From a bacterium (GTDB taxonomy: Bacteria; CSSED10-310; JAJRTK01): a DNA stretch of 42,080 nucleotides. Of the stretch, positions 16,911 to 25,679 are shown piece after piece. Below the pieces are notes generated by a model. That model searched no databases and was not told the origin of the DNA. It saw only the letters and a program-made list of their open reading frames with translations. The position numbers and the translations under genes were made by a program. The stretch's first letter is position 1. The number at the start of each line of letters is the position of its first letter. The stretch spans positions 1-42,080 of the forward strand of contig JAJRTK010000509.1 in NCBI GenBank assembly GCA_024278345.1, written 5' to 3'.

Positions 16911-18658
16911 TGGAGTCAGCCCCTGATAGAATCGAGCTTCTTCACGTGGTCCACACCGTCCGGGGACGCCGGAAGCAGCTTCAGGACAACTATTTCCGCA
17001 CCATGGAGATCGCTGAGCGGGGCGACCTGCTGAACGGGCATGCGGTCATCGGGGGGCGGGAGCGGAAAGAAATCCCGGCCTCCCTGCCGGTGCAGGAAAA
17101 GATCGAGTTTCACGGCAACGCGGAGTTGGCCGGGATCCGCATCTTTGCCCTTGCCGATGGCGTGGGAGGCTCGAATCGGGGGGATCTCGCGGCAAGAGAG
17201 GCGGTCCTCACCCTGCCACTCTTCTACGATCCGGCACGTTTGGCCCGGGAGCTTGAAAGCGAGCTCCGCCGACATTCCCTTTCGCCCGCGCTCTATACCA
17301 CGAAGTTCTCTGGACCCCTTCCTCAGCGGATCCCGGAGATCCTGACGGCCCTTTACCAACTCATCAATCTGAGGCTTCATACGCACGAAGTTCCGAATAT
17401 CCAGACGACACTGGTCACCATCGTTCTCCATGGGAATCGGCTCTATCTTGCCAACGTGGGCGATTCTCGAGTCTATCGCTTTCCGCGTTCACCCGGAGAA
17501 GGCCACGGAGTTCCGGAACGCTTGACCGTGGATGATAGCCTATTGGATCGGAAACTCTACGGCGGCGAGTATCTTCTCTTTGCTCCTTGCAGCTACGATC
17601 TTGCGCCCAAGCTCGACTCGATCCTCCGCCAAGATGGCCGCCTCACGGAAGAATTCGTCTTCGATCTCACACAGCTTCCGGACTATGGAAAGAACCATTC
17701 CTTCGAGCACCTCCGCGCCATTTCCAAGAAGGAGATCACGCAAATCCTTTCCGATGCCACGGCGAGCGCCTTTCGACGAGCGATCCAGCTTGGGGTCATC
17801 GCGCCTGCTCACCAGATCAAGGACGAAGGTCTTCTGCAAGCTCTGGGGCACGAAAGCTGGCTGGCCACGGAAAAGATCAACTGTCGGATTCGCCAGGGTG
17901 AACGGAAGAGTTCCTTCGTCGCGGAAGATCCCCATTCTCTTCGCCTTGGGGATGGCGATATCCTGATGCTCTGTTCTGACGGTTTGAGCGACGTCATGAC
18001 GAGACCGACTCTCAGGGAAATCGTTCGGGGCTGCCTGAAGACCGGATTTGCAGCCGATGCCAACGAGTTGGCGGGCTTAGCCGATCAACTGGTGGAGAAA
18101 GCGCTGCGGGAGGAACGCTGCCAGGATAATGTGACGGTTCTCCTTCTCCAATCCCCCATGCAACCATCGGCATCCCTGGACAATCTTCAGGGTGGCACAC
18201 GGAAGGGTCGGGCCGGCCCGGAAGTTCGGCGTCAACCGCGGAGAGTCGATGTCGTTCCGCACCGAGGGGCAAAGAGCTCGGTCCAGCCCATGGTTCCAAA
18301 AACTCCACCGGAAACCCGGGAGTTTTCGGAAACCGCCAAGCCGGCTCCTCGGTGGAGCGTGGGGAGAAGCTCGACCTCTTCTCCGAGCCGGTACCGAACG
18401 CAGTTTGTCGAGGCTCTTCAGATGCGGCGGGAGGCCGATGACAGAATCGACTGCCATCTGGAGAACATCGAGGCGCAGCTTTTATCTCAAAGCCGGGGAT
18501 ACAGCGAGCTGAAGGGCCTGCTTCTACCGTTGAAAGCCCGCCTCAAGGAAATCGCCCGAAGGGAGGCTCAGCTTGCAAGACTGGCTTCGCTCCTGGGCGT
18601 TGGCCTCTTCGCCAATCTACTCCTTCTGTTGGCTCTGTTGATCCAGTTTTTCAAATGA
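16907..18658 (+). CDS. PP2C-type protein phosphatase with C-terminal membrane anchor
   Basis: A 583-residue metal-dependent Ser/Thr phosphatase (PPM family). Motifs in order: QLQDNYF (Asp27), ADGVGGSN (Asp84 metal site), LANVGDSRVYR (181-190), LCSDGLSDVM (Asp358) and CQDNVTVLLL (Asp407, Asn408). An insert of about 100 residues separates NVGDSR from the SDGLSD part. A disordered basic/proline-rich stretch (about 420-510) follows. The last 20 residues are a hydrophobic helix (FANLLLLLALLIQFF), making a tail-anchored protein with the catalytic domain in the cytoplasm. ATG overlaps the kinase stop as ATGA; a second ATG follows directly at 16910. The adjacency suggests it reverses or controls the kinase and acts at the membrane. 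Confidence 0.92.
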   Translation: MMESAPDRIELLHVVHTVRGRRKQLQDNYFRTMEIAERGDLLNGHAVIGGRERKEIPASLPVQEKIEFHGNAELAGIRIFALADGVGGSNRGDLAAREAVLTLPLFYDPARLARELESELRRHSLSPALYTTKFSGPLPQRIPEILTALYQLINLRLHTHEVPNIQTTLVTIVLHGNRLYLANVGDSRVYRFPRSPGEGHGVPERLTVDDSLLDRKLYGGEYLLFAPCSYDLAPKLDSILRQDGRLTEEFVFDLTQLPDYGKNHSFEHLRAISKKEITQILSDATASAFRRAIQLGVIAPAHQIKDEGLLQALGHESWLATEKINCRIRQGERKSSFVAEDPHSLRLGDGDILMLCSDGLSDVMTRPTLREIVRGCLKTGFAADANELAGLADQLVEKALREERCQDNVTVLLLQSPMQPSASLDNLQGGTRKGRAGPEVRRQPRRVDVVPHRGAKSSVQPMVPKTPPETREFSETAKPAPRWSVGRSSTSSPSRYRTQFVEALQMRREADDRIDCHLENIEAQLLSQSRGYSELKGLLLPLKARLKEIARREAQLARLASLLGVGLFANLLLLLALLIQFFK

Positions 18659-18665
18659 GGTGGCG

Positions 18666-19367
18666 ATGAGTGGAGAGCTCCTTCATTACTTGATTCCGTT
18701 CGAGATCCCTGGATCTGGACAGGGCACGGGAAGAGTGGAAAAGGGCTCTGCACACCCCGAGGTTGCTCATTCTTCTCCGTTCGCTTCAGAGATCCCGCCG
18801 AAACATGGGCCGACCCCGCGAAGCCCTCTGAAAAAAAAGAAATCAGGCGAGGTTGTACCTTTCATCGATGTAACTTCTCCAGAGCCCCCCTTGCTTCTGC
18901 GTCTTGGTCAACTGGAGAGCGCCGTTGGCGAATTGGAGACGGAATCCGCGGAGACAGCGCAGCGTCTTCTGGATCAGAAGGCTCTGCTCCAGGCGCGGGT
19001 CGATCTGTTGCTCGGAAGAGTGGAAGCCATGGAAACCACTGGTTCCCCAAGGCAGCTTCTTCTTTGGCCGGGCCTTGCCACAGCCCTACTGGTGCCGCTT
19101 GTAGGGATCGGCCTCAATGGCCTGTTTCACTTCGGGCTCTATGAAATATTTATGAAGCTTGGCGAACCAGATTACGAATGGTTTCGCTGGGCAGCCGAAA
19201 CTGTGCTGGACCTCCAGATCACCACGGAGAGAACGCCTCATCTCTATTTCTATTGGCTCACGATGGAGTTTTTCTGGACTTCTCTCATCATCTTGGTGGG
19301 CTTAGGCTCCTTTCTGCGGTTCTCCCGCGGAAAAGACCGTGCCGTGGCAACCGGAAGAGATCCATGA
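18666..19367 (+). CDS. Two-TM membrane protein of unknown function
   Basis: A 233-residue protein. The first 95 residues are soluble and charged, and a heptad-like region (about 80-125, LGQLESAVGELETESAETAQ) suggests a coiled coil. Two hydrophobic spans follow (about 137-158, GLATALLVPLVGIGLNGLFHF, trimmed; and about 200-222, FFWTSLIILVGLGSFLRF), ending in a short basic tail. No family is recognised. ATG 18666 is preferred over GTG 18660 because GAGGTGG lies just before it. Its stop overlaps the next start (ATGA). Its place between a tail-anchored phosphatase and exported proteins suggests a membrane adaptor, which is inference only. Confidence 0.75.
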   Translation: MSGELLHYLIPFEIPGSGQGTGRVEKGSAHPEVAHSSPFASEIPPKHGPTPRSPLKKKKSGEVVPFIDVTSPEPPLLLRLGQLESAVGELETESAETAQRLLDQKALLQARVDLLLGRVEAMETTGSPRQLLLWPGLATALLVPLVGIGLNGLFHFGLYEIFMKLGEPDYEWFRWAAETVLDLQITTERTPHLYFYWLTMEFFWTSLIILVGLGSFLRFSRGKDRAVATGRDP

Positions 19368-20857
19368 ATAGAGTGTATACGCCGATTTGCACATTCCTAT
19401 TAGCTGTTGCCGTGCTCGTTGGCCCGCCTGCATGCGGGGCCTTGGGGCAAGATGCCCTGACGCCGGTGGCACAAACGAAGTTGCGGCCCTCAGGCCAAGG
19501 CCCTCACTCTGGCCGTGGCCGGAAGCATCAGCATTCTCGGCGGGCACCACCGGCAACGGCAACCCGCCACGCCCTTGAGACCATCCTTTTTGAGAAAGAT
19601 GGTGGCATCTACCGGGTGAGTTCGGTCATGCTCCCTTTATCGGGGCGCACCTACCCTGTGATCCGCCTGGCAACCAAGCTCAGTGGGATCATAGACATCC
19701 GATTGTCCTGGAAGAGCCCTCTGGATGATTTTCAGGTGAGTGTCCAGGTGGATGAAAGGTTGCCCCAGAATGCGATTCGGGTCGATCAGACTGAGTTCAT
19801 GACCATCGCCCTCAGGCCGGGAGAATTCGCAACACTCTTCCTGACGCGGTATTCGGCTAAGAACCTAGCCTGCGAGCTTCGTTTCGAGTTTACGACGACC
19901 CCGGCCAAGCGGCGTTTTAGAACCCCCATTCCCCGAGTTCACAGGCGAAAACCAACGCCTTCGTGGAGGAAAACTCCATCCCGGAAACCTCTGCGCCTCC
20001 CCAGGCACCCCTCTCCCAGCGCCACACTGACTCCAACCCCAAGTCCTTCCACAAGAGCTTTATCTCCCAGCCACTCAGGTGAGATCTTCATCTCAAAACC
20101 CCCGGAAAACGTTGTGACTCCTCGCCCCACGCGCCATTTCGGCGTCCTTGGGATTTCTCGCTCAACACCAACGGTATCCCCTCCAACGCCTCTTCTCCTT
20201 CCCAGACTGAAAGATCTTCCCCCCGCCTCTCGCTCCCCGGCGCCGCCGCTGGCAATCCCCAGGCGAGCCCGGACAGTTCCGCCTTCTCCTTCACCGACAA
20301 AAAAGAGTCCAAGAAGGCATCGCCACACCCAAACTCCAGCCCCTTCTCCCACAAGGACGCCTTCGCCCCGATGGAAGGCAACTCCTGGCCGTTCTCCGAC
20401 TCCCGTCTTGACCGTCGGTCCCACTGCCAGGGTCAAGGCAGGGCGGCGAGATATCAAGATTCCGGTCCAGGGCGGGCCTGCCAGCCTGGTTCTGGAGGGC
20501 ACGGATCAGCGGTTGGCGCTACGCCGTACGCTCCTTCTGGAAGTCCCGAATGCCAGACTTGAGATCACGGTTCCTAGAGGATTCACGGTTCGGATAACGA
20601 GCATCGATGGCCTTCCCATTCCCCTGCACCCGACGGCGAGTGGCATTAGCACCTGGCAAGCTCTCTCTGCCCCTGGGTTGAGTTTTTCGAGTCAGTCTTT
20701 CAGCACCACCCCGATGAGTGCGGGACGCTATGTCGTCGAGGTCGGCGGAGATGTGGCGGGGGTTAGCTGGCGGCGGGCTTCCGGGGATGCTTTCGCCGAT
20801 GCTGCCCTTGCCATCCGGCAGCGGGCGGCGTTGGTGGTGGTCCAATGGCGTTACTAG
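19364..20857 (+). CDS. Exported proline/serine/threonine-rich protein of unknown family
   Basis: A 497-residue protein beginning with a signal peptide (residues 1-27, core TFLLAVAVLVGPPACGALG). ATG 19364 overlaps the upstream stop by four bases; the frame is open earlier but without support. Residues of about 60-175 are a folded-looking beta-rich segment (IRLATKLSGIIDIRLSWKSP). Residues of about 175-360 are a long low-complexity linker rich in Pro, Ser, Thr and Arg. Residues of about 360-497 are a second globular part ending SGDAFADAALAIRQRAALVV. Such a linker could let two domains span the periplasm or cell wall. No family or catalytic motif is recognised. Confidence 0.75.
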   Translation: MNRVYTPICTFLLAVAVLVGPPACGALGQDALTPVAQTKLRPSGQGPHSGRGRKHQHSRRAPPATATRHALETILFEKDGGIYRVSSVMLPLSGRTYPVIRLATKLSGIIDIRLSWKSPLDDFQVSVQVDERLPQNAIRVDQTEFMTIALRPGEFATLFLTRYSAKNLACELRFEFTTTPAKRRFRTPIPRVHRRKPTPSWRKTPSRKPLRLPRHPSPSATLTPTPSPSTRALSPSHSGEIFISKPPENVVTPRPTRHFGVLGISRSTPTVSPPTPLLLPRLKDLPPASRSPAPPLAIPRRARTVPPSPSPTKKSPRRHRHTQTPAPSPTRTPSPRWKATPGRSPTPVLTVGPTARVKAGRRDIKIPVQGGPASLVLEGTDQRLALRRTLLLEVPNARLEITVPRGFTVRITSIDGLPIPLHPTASGISTWQALSAPGLSFSSQSFSTTPMSAGRYVVEVGGDVAGVSWRRASGDAFADAALAIRQRAALVVVQWRY

Positions 20858-22095
20858 ATCCATTTCCAACCGCGGCCGCCAGGCAGGACTTCACCTGGCA
20901 TCCCCTTTGGGCCTTTGTGCTATTCGTCTGGTCCGTCACGCTTTCCCCGCCGCTGGCGGTAGCCGAGGTAGTGATCCTTGAGACCGTCGCCCAGTCACCT
21001 TTAGAGGCGAGGCTGGTGGAGGATCAGATTCGCCTCTATCTCCTTAGCTTAAAAGAAGAATTCGGAGACTCCGACCTTCGTTACGAAATGTCGATTCGGT
21101 TGAGCCATTCCGGTGGCCGCATCTTCGACTATACCGTGAAGCTCCAAACAGGCTCCAGGAATTTGGGCCGGCAAATGGGTCGCGTGAGCTTCGAGGAGTT
21201 TCGCCATGGTTTTGGCCGAGCCTTCGAATCAGTGGTGACGAGTTCGCCGGGAGTCTCCATCGTGTCGCTGGAGCGCTTCGAGGCCCACTGGGACGGCGTT
21301 AGCCGCCAGGAGAGACTCTTGGCGGAAGTCGATCATCTCCGCCGTGCATTCGTTCGGCGGCTGGAGGCTACAGCGGGGATCGTGGTCATGGAGAGGGCGG
21401 ATTTTGCCCACCGCCGCCTCCGGGTGGATCTTCGGCGCGGCAAGACAGGACGTTTGGAGGTACACCTGTGGCTTGATGGAGACCAACTGGAGCCGATTTC
21501 TTCCGCGGATGGCGATCTTTGGCCAGGAGTGTTGGAAATCGCCTCCAGAATTTCCGGCCGCCGGCTGGAGCGCGTCCGTTTACAGCTTTTTGAGGTGGGC
21601 CAGGGGTCGGAAAAATCCAGGTCTTTACACCGTGGCCCCATGGACTACCGCATCGAGAAGAGCCTTCGGATCCGCCAAGCCCGGAGCGACGGGTCCAGCT
21701 ATCCGGTGCTGGCGGAACGGGGGCAGGCCCTGACAATTTTGAGGTTCGGCTATTATCCAAGAACCGTCCGGATCTTGCCTGGGTTGGGTGACTACCGGCA
21801 GGTCAACCTCATCGCCAAGACAGCACGCTATTCCGTGGAGGTGCTGGCAGGGGGCGAGCTTGTAGGGCCGATCCAGATGTTGGGATACGACGGAGACCGT
21901 CTGGAGGTGGAGCCAGGCCGACTCTTCTCCCTGAAGCGGGAATACAAGTATCATTATTCCATGACACTCCTGCGCCAACGCGGTATCGAGCTCATGGCTG
22001 GATGGTTCATCGTCCCGGACAGTGGTGATTTCGAGCTTTTCGACGAAGGCTTTCCCGGCAACCTACGGATTGTTCCGTACGAGGCGGCGCCATGA
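20845..22095 (+). CDS. Exported protein of unknown family, 416 residues
   Basis: The N-terminal 40 residues hold one hydrophobic segment (WAFVLFVWSVTLSPPLAVA) that reads as a signal peptide. The mature part is charged alpha/beta sequence with no TM helix. Near 70-200 it alternates beta strands with an amphipathic helix (QERLLAEVDHLRRAFVRRLE), and later segments are mostly beta. I do not recognise a family. The start overlaps the upstream gene by 13 bases, and its stop overlaps the next start as ATGA, so it is clearly part of the operon. Given the binding protein and permease downstream, a periplasmic partner of the transporter is a reasonable guess and no more. Confidence 0.75.
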   Translation: MALLDPFPTAAARQDFTWHPLWAFVLFVWSVTLSPPLAVAEVVILETVAQSPLEARLVEDQIRLYLLSLKEEFGDSDLRYEMSIRLSHSGGRIFDYTVKLQTGSRNLGRQMGRVSFEEFRHGFGRAFESVVTSSPGVSIVSLERFEAHWDGVSRQERLLAEVDHLRRAFVRRLEATAGIVVMERADFAHRRLRVDLRRGKTGRLEVHLWLDGDQLEPISSADGDLWPGVLEIASRISGRRLERVRLQLFEVGQGSEKSRSLHRGPMDYRIEKSLRIRQARSDGSSYPVLAERGQALTILRFGYYPRTVRILPGLGDYRQVNLIAKTARYSVEVLAGGELVGPIQMLGYDGDRLEVEPGRLFSLKREYKYHYSMTLLRQRGIELMAGWFIVPDSGDFELFDEGFPGNLRIVPYEAAP

Positions 22096-23750
22096 TTTGG
22101 ACACTCCTTGCGCCGGCACCGGAAACTGCCCATCGCTGCGTCCAAAGGTTCCGAGCGGGCCAGGGGCCAATGGATTGGAAGCCTGGGAGCCGTAGGCAAC
22201 TGGTGGGATGGCGATCTTATGGTTACCTGCTCGTCTTTTTTTGCGGCGCTTTGGGAGTCGGACCATGGGGATGCGCTCCGGCTCCTTCGGAACCCGGTGT
22301 GCTGCAGATCGGCTTTTATGCGAAGCAGCGGGGAAGGCTGCGTGTTCTTGGGGCCCGAGACTGGGTGGATCGCTCCATCGTGGAACTCATCGTGGACGGC
22401 GGTTACAACAAGGAATGGACTGGTGGTCGGTTCGAAGCGGTGCCCCGGCTTTTCGAGGATCTTCTGCACGACGGTGCCGCGTACTACGTTCAGCTAGCCA
22501 AGGGCCGCCGCTTTCACGCCATTCCCTCATTTCCGGGCCGCCTGGTGGAAGTCGAAGACGCGATCTACTCGTTTTCGCTCTCTCAACGGCTGGGCATCTT
22601 GGATGATTGCTCGGCTGGCCGTCTCCTGCAAAGCGTCCGGCCATCGGATCGGGTGGGGTGGGATATCGTCTTCACCTTTTCCGAGGATCCCGGCATGGAC
22701 GCGTTCGTTCGTTTGGCGGAGGCCAAGATCGTGCCTCGCCCACCAGAGGGAATCGCGGCCAAGAGTTGGCTCGACAGGCTTGAGAGATGGCCGGTGGGAA
22801 GCGGACCCTACAGGGTGGTGGAGCCGGGAGAGACCCTCCTGTTGGAAGCCGTTGGGAAACTTGGGAGTCGGCCTCGTCATCGGCGAATCCGAATCCGGTT
22901 CTCTGAGAGGTTGGAGCGGCTTCGAACAGACCTCCTGGAGGCACGGATCTCTATTTTGGCTGGAATTGGAGCACCAGATCTCTTTGATCCCCCGGCCAAC
23001 CGGCCCACCCTTCGACACGGGACTTTTCCCATCGACGGCCAGATTGCCCTTGCGCTCAACACGAAACGGAAGCCCTTCAGCAGGATTTCAGCTCGGCGAG
23101 CCCTGGGTGGGATCGTGGATCCGCTGGCCCTGGCACGGAGCCTGCTCCCCGAGCCAGAGAAGAATGTCGCCGTGGGCCCATTTCCGGTGCGCTATCTGGA
23201 GGCTCGGCTTGACATGGTTCTTCGCCCACCGGCTTCTCAGGTTCTGGATCCCGAAGATTCCGAGGCGCTCAAGGGTGACCTGACCCTTATTTGGCGTGAG
23301 CGGGCCCGGGATAAACGCCTGATGGAGCTGGTGGCGAACGGCGTGGCGGAGCAGATTCGTAGAGGTTCCAAGGGGCGGGCCTGGATTGGCACCCGTCATG
23401 GACTCCCGCCGGCTGCCTTCCGGCGCCGATTGAGGGAAGGCCGCTTCGATCTTAGCTTAGTTTGGCTAGACCTGGAGAAAGTGCCGGTTGTCTTTTTGCC
23501 CGGTTCCCTGGTGGAAAACTACACAGGCCTTCGGGAGAAGGGAATCGAGCGGCTGGTTCTGCGCTGGGACCGGGCCGGGGACAAGGATGAGAGGCGTGCC
23601 ATCGTCCGGGCTTTGACACGGCGGTTGAAGGCAACGGGAGCCTGGATCTTCCTCTTTTCAGGTCCCAGGCGGGTCTACTTTGACACCCGTGAAGTGAGGG
23701 GCCCGCCGGTAGGAGTCGTGGACCTCATGAGATCCGTAGAAACCTGGTGA
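22092..23750 (+). CDS. Oligopeptide-type ABC solute-binding protein (SBP family 5), probable lipoprotein
   Basis: A 552-residue homologue of OppA/DppA. Family hallmarks, though diverged: LAKGRRFHAIPSF...EVEDAIYSFSL (the 'ligand range, AeDvvysf' region), VGSGPYRVVEPGE (the GTGPY motif), and LALNTKRKPFSRISARRALG (the 'lNt..pPf.d.rvRrAl' region). The N-terminus has a hydrophobic run ending GPWGC, a weak lipobox that would anchor the protein to a membrane. ATG 22092 overlaps the upstream stop (ATGA). ATG 22170 would place the signal peptide closer to the N-terminus and is an equal alternative. It would capture substrate for the permease and ATPase fusions downstream; peptide-like ligands are typical of the family, but the real ligand is unknown. 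Confidence 0.85.
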   Translation: MIWTLLAPAPETAHRCVQRFRAGQGPMDWKPGSRRQLVGWRSYGYLLVFFCGALGVGPWGCAPAPSEPGVLQIGFYAKQRGRLRVLGARDWVDRSIVELIVDGGYNKEWTGGRFEAVPRLFEDLLHDGAAYYVQLAKGRRFHAIPSFPGRLVEVEDAIYSFSLSQRLGILDDCSAGRLLQSVRPSDRVGWDIVFTFSEDPGMDAFVRLAEAKIVPRPPEGIAAKSWLDRLERWPVGSGPYRVVEPGETLLLEAVGKLGSRPRHRRIRIRFSERLERLRTDLLEARISILAGIGAPDLFDPPANRPTLRHGTFPIDGQIALALNTKRKPFSRISARRALGGIVDPLALARSLLPEPEKNVAVGPFPVRYLEARLDMVLRPPASQVLDPEDSEALKGDLTLIWRERARDKRLMELVANGVAEQIRRGSKGRAWIGTRHGLPPAAFRRRLREGRFDLSLVWLDLEKVPVVFLPGSLVENYTGLREKGIERLVLRWDRAGDKDERRAIVRALTRRLKATGAWIFLFSGPRRVYFDTREVRGPPVGVVDLMRSVETW

Positions 23751-24008
23751 AATGCCACACGGACTCCGTGGCTTTGGAGGAGGTGCCGGTAAGCTGTTTC
23801 CCCGGGAAACCGTCATGATCATCAAGTCACAAAAGAAAAAGTCGCGGCGGTTTTGTGTAAATAGAGGGGACGACCAGGGATCAAGGGCGAGCAGCGGGAA
23901 CACAAAGAGAAGCCATGGGCATTGCCTCTTTTGGATTCAAGAAATGTCGCTGTCGCGGAGACGCTTTTGTGTGGGGCTGGTGGATTTGAAAGGGCAGAGG
24001 AGGCGTTC
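23751..24008. other. Largest gap inside the operon, with a repeat copy
   Basis: This is the only sizeable gap in the otherwise overlapping gene string. No gene is seen. It contains a short copy of the dispersed repeat (23886-23912). An AT-richer stretch around 23820-23870 could hold an internal promoter for the last three genes, though I cannot assign boxes. The ribosome site for the next gene (AGAGGAGG) ends about six bases before its ATG. Confidence 0.5.
23886..23912 (+). repeat. Dispersed intergenic repeat, copy 3 (internally deleted)
   Basis: GGCGAGCAGCGGGAACACAA followed by AGAGAAG joins the left block of the repeat directly to its right A-rich block; the palindromic centre and the GATGGGAGCGGAACG block are missing. 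It lies in the gap between the solute-binding protein gene and the coiled-coil gene. Confidence 0.6.
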
Positions 24009-25679
24009 ATGATGGGACGATGGGCATTGAATTTGCTTGGCGGTTTGGTGATCATCCTTGCCGTAACGGCCCTTGGTAGTGGTCCCAAGAGTCTTGAGGA
24101 GCTGTTGCAAAGCGACGTGAGTGTCTCGGAAAAGCTGTTGGCTTTGGAGAGGGTCCGGAGGGAGTCTGGTGTCCAAGAGATCGCCGCCTTGAAGATGGCG
24201 ACTTGGGAGGCGCTCTACGGTGAGGCGAAGAAGAGGGTCGATGCCCTGGTGACCGCACGGGAGAGTTCGGCGGCCGTGGACTTTTGGCTCCGCTACCTGG
24301 ATGCGATTCCTTCGGGTGGGAAGATTTCGAAAGTTCGGAAAGCGCCGGCGGAACTCCGAGCAGCCGTGCTGGGGGAGTATTCAAGGGCCAGGAAGAAGTT
24401 TGACGGGGGCGATTATCAAGGGGCCTGGTCCCTGATTGGGCGCTTGAAGCGAACTGGGTTGAAACTCGATTCACTGAAGAAATTTTCAAAACGTGTCAAG
24501 AAGGCTCGTTCCTTGTCGAACAGTTTTCAATCCGTGGTTTCGAAGCTGAAGGTCGAAGGGGTCAAGGCCGAGCTGCGCGATCTTGGAAAGAGGCTGGATC
24601 GTTTGGAGAAGCTCCATTCAAAAACGAAGCCGACGGGCCAAAAACGGGAGATTCTTCTTCAGTTGGAACTGATGGCGAAGGCGGTGGATCGGGAGGAATG
24701 GGACACGGCGGTGAAGGCCCTGGACGCCCTTGCCACTCTTGGCGTTGACACGGGGGATTTCCTGGATGAGATCGAGTTCCGGAAGCAGCCGGTGCAGATT
24801 GGTTCCATTTCGAGGGAAGAGAAGCCCGTGGTGGCACGGCCCCGGAAGAGAGCAACCTCTTCGGTCACCACGGCGGAGGCTTTGGCATCCCCATCACCCG
24901 TTCCAAAAGAGGTTGAGGCCACTCCCGGGCCCGACGGCTCAAAGGTTCGCGTGGACACTGCCACCATGGCTGAGCCCAGGAAAGAGAAAAGCCCGACCCC
25001 GCGGGTCGTCGAAGGCGCGGCATTTTTCCCCTCCCCCCCCGCTCCAAGGTGGTCGCCATCTCCCGGGCCGGAGTCCGGGTCAGACCGTCGGGAAAGGCAA
25101 CCCGAGCTCCCTGGGCCACCGGCTCCGATGCAAGCGGTCAAGATGGCGGTCGCATCGGACAGCGCATCTCTATCGATGCCCCGGCCACCTGGGGAGAGGC
25201 TGTTTCAGGCCGAAGTTCTGGACCGAGTCCGATCTTTGGTGGGCCGGGAGACGAAGGACTATGTTCGGCTTCTTCGCAATCTTGGAGCTGGAGGAGATAT
25301 TCCCTATCTCGAGCTCTCAGAAGTGGCTGAGAAGGGGTGGACCGCGGAAATCGAGTTGATAGCCCGCTTGGTGGATCCCGATGCGCGAGTGGAGGTTCTC
25401 ATGCTCCCGCGGGCGGATCGACAGTTTTTGCGGCTTTTGGCGAACCGCGTTTTGGAAGAGGCTCCGCAACTGACTGCCGTCCGATTCCGGCTGCTGGCAC
25501 AAAATGGCTCAAATGATCCGATGGAGTTGGGTTCCGTGGTGATCTCATCGGAGATTCTCAGGCTCACGGTGGGCCTGGAAGTGGCGGAATTTTGGGGGCA
25601 ACTTGACGCGGGCTCTCTGGATGGCGCTTGGGGAACGCCTGGTAGGGCGAGTTCCGGGCGGGAGGAGGGCAGCCGGTGA
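24009..25679 (+). CDS. Membrane-anchored coiled-coil, proline-rich protein of unknown family
   Basis: A 556-residue protein beginning at ATG 24009 after a good AGAGGAGG site (a second ATG follows at 24012). Residues 5-24 are hydrophobic (LNLLGGLVIILAVTALG), a signal anchor or signal peptide. Residues of about 25-270 are helical with coiled-coil character (AELRDLGKRLDRLEKLHSK). Residues of about 270-410 are a low-complexity Pro/Ser/Glu linker. Residues of about 410-530 are a globular part (ERLFQAEVLDRVRSLVGRET and onward). It resembles the architecture of envelope adaptor proteins but no family is recognised. The stop overlaps the permease start (ATGA), so it is made together with the transporter core. 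Confidence 0.75.
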   Translation: MMGRWALNLLGGLVIILAVTALGSGPKSLEELLQSDVSVSEKLLALERVRRESGVQEIAALKMATWEALYGEAKKRVDALVTARESSAAVDFWLRYLDAIPSGGKISKVRKAPAELRAAVLGEYSRARKKFDGGDYQGAWSLIGRLKRTGLKLDSLKKFSKRVKKARSLSNSFQSVVSKLKVEGVKAELRDLGKRLDRLEKLHSKTKPTGQKREILLQLELMAKAVDREEWDTAVKALDALATLGVDTGDFLDEIEFRKQPVQIGSISREEKPVVARPRKRATSSVTTAEALASPSPVPKEVEATPGPDGSKVRVDTATMAEPRKEKSPTPRVVEGAAFFPSPPAPRWSPSPGPESGSDRRERQPELPGPPAPMQAVKMAVASDSASLSMPRPPGERLFQAEVLDRVRSLVGRETKDYVRLLRNLGAGGDIPYLELSEVAEKGWTAEIELIARLVDPDARVEVLMLPRADRQFLRLLANRVLEEAPQLTAVRFRLLAQNGSNDPMELGSVVISSEILRLTVGLEVAEFWGQLDAGSLDGAWGTPGRASSGREEGSR

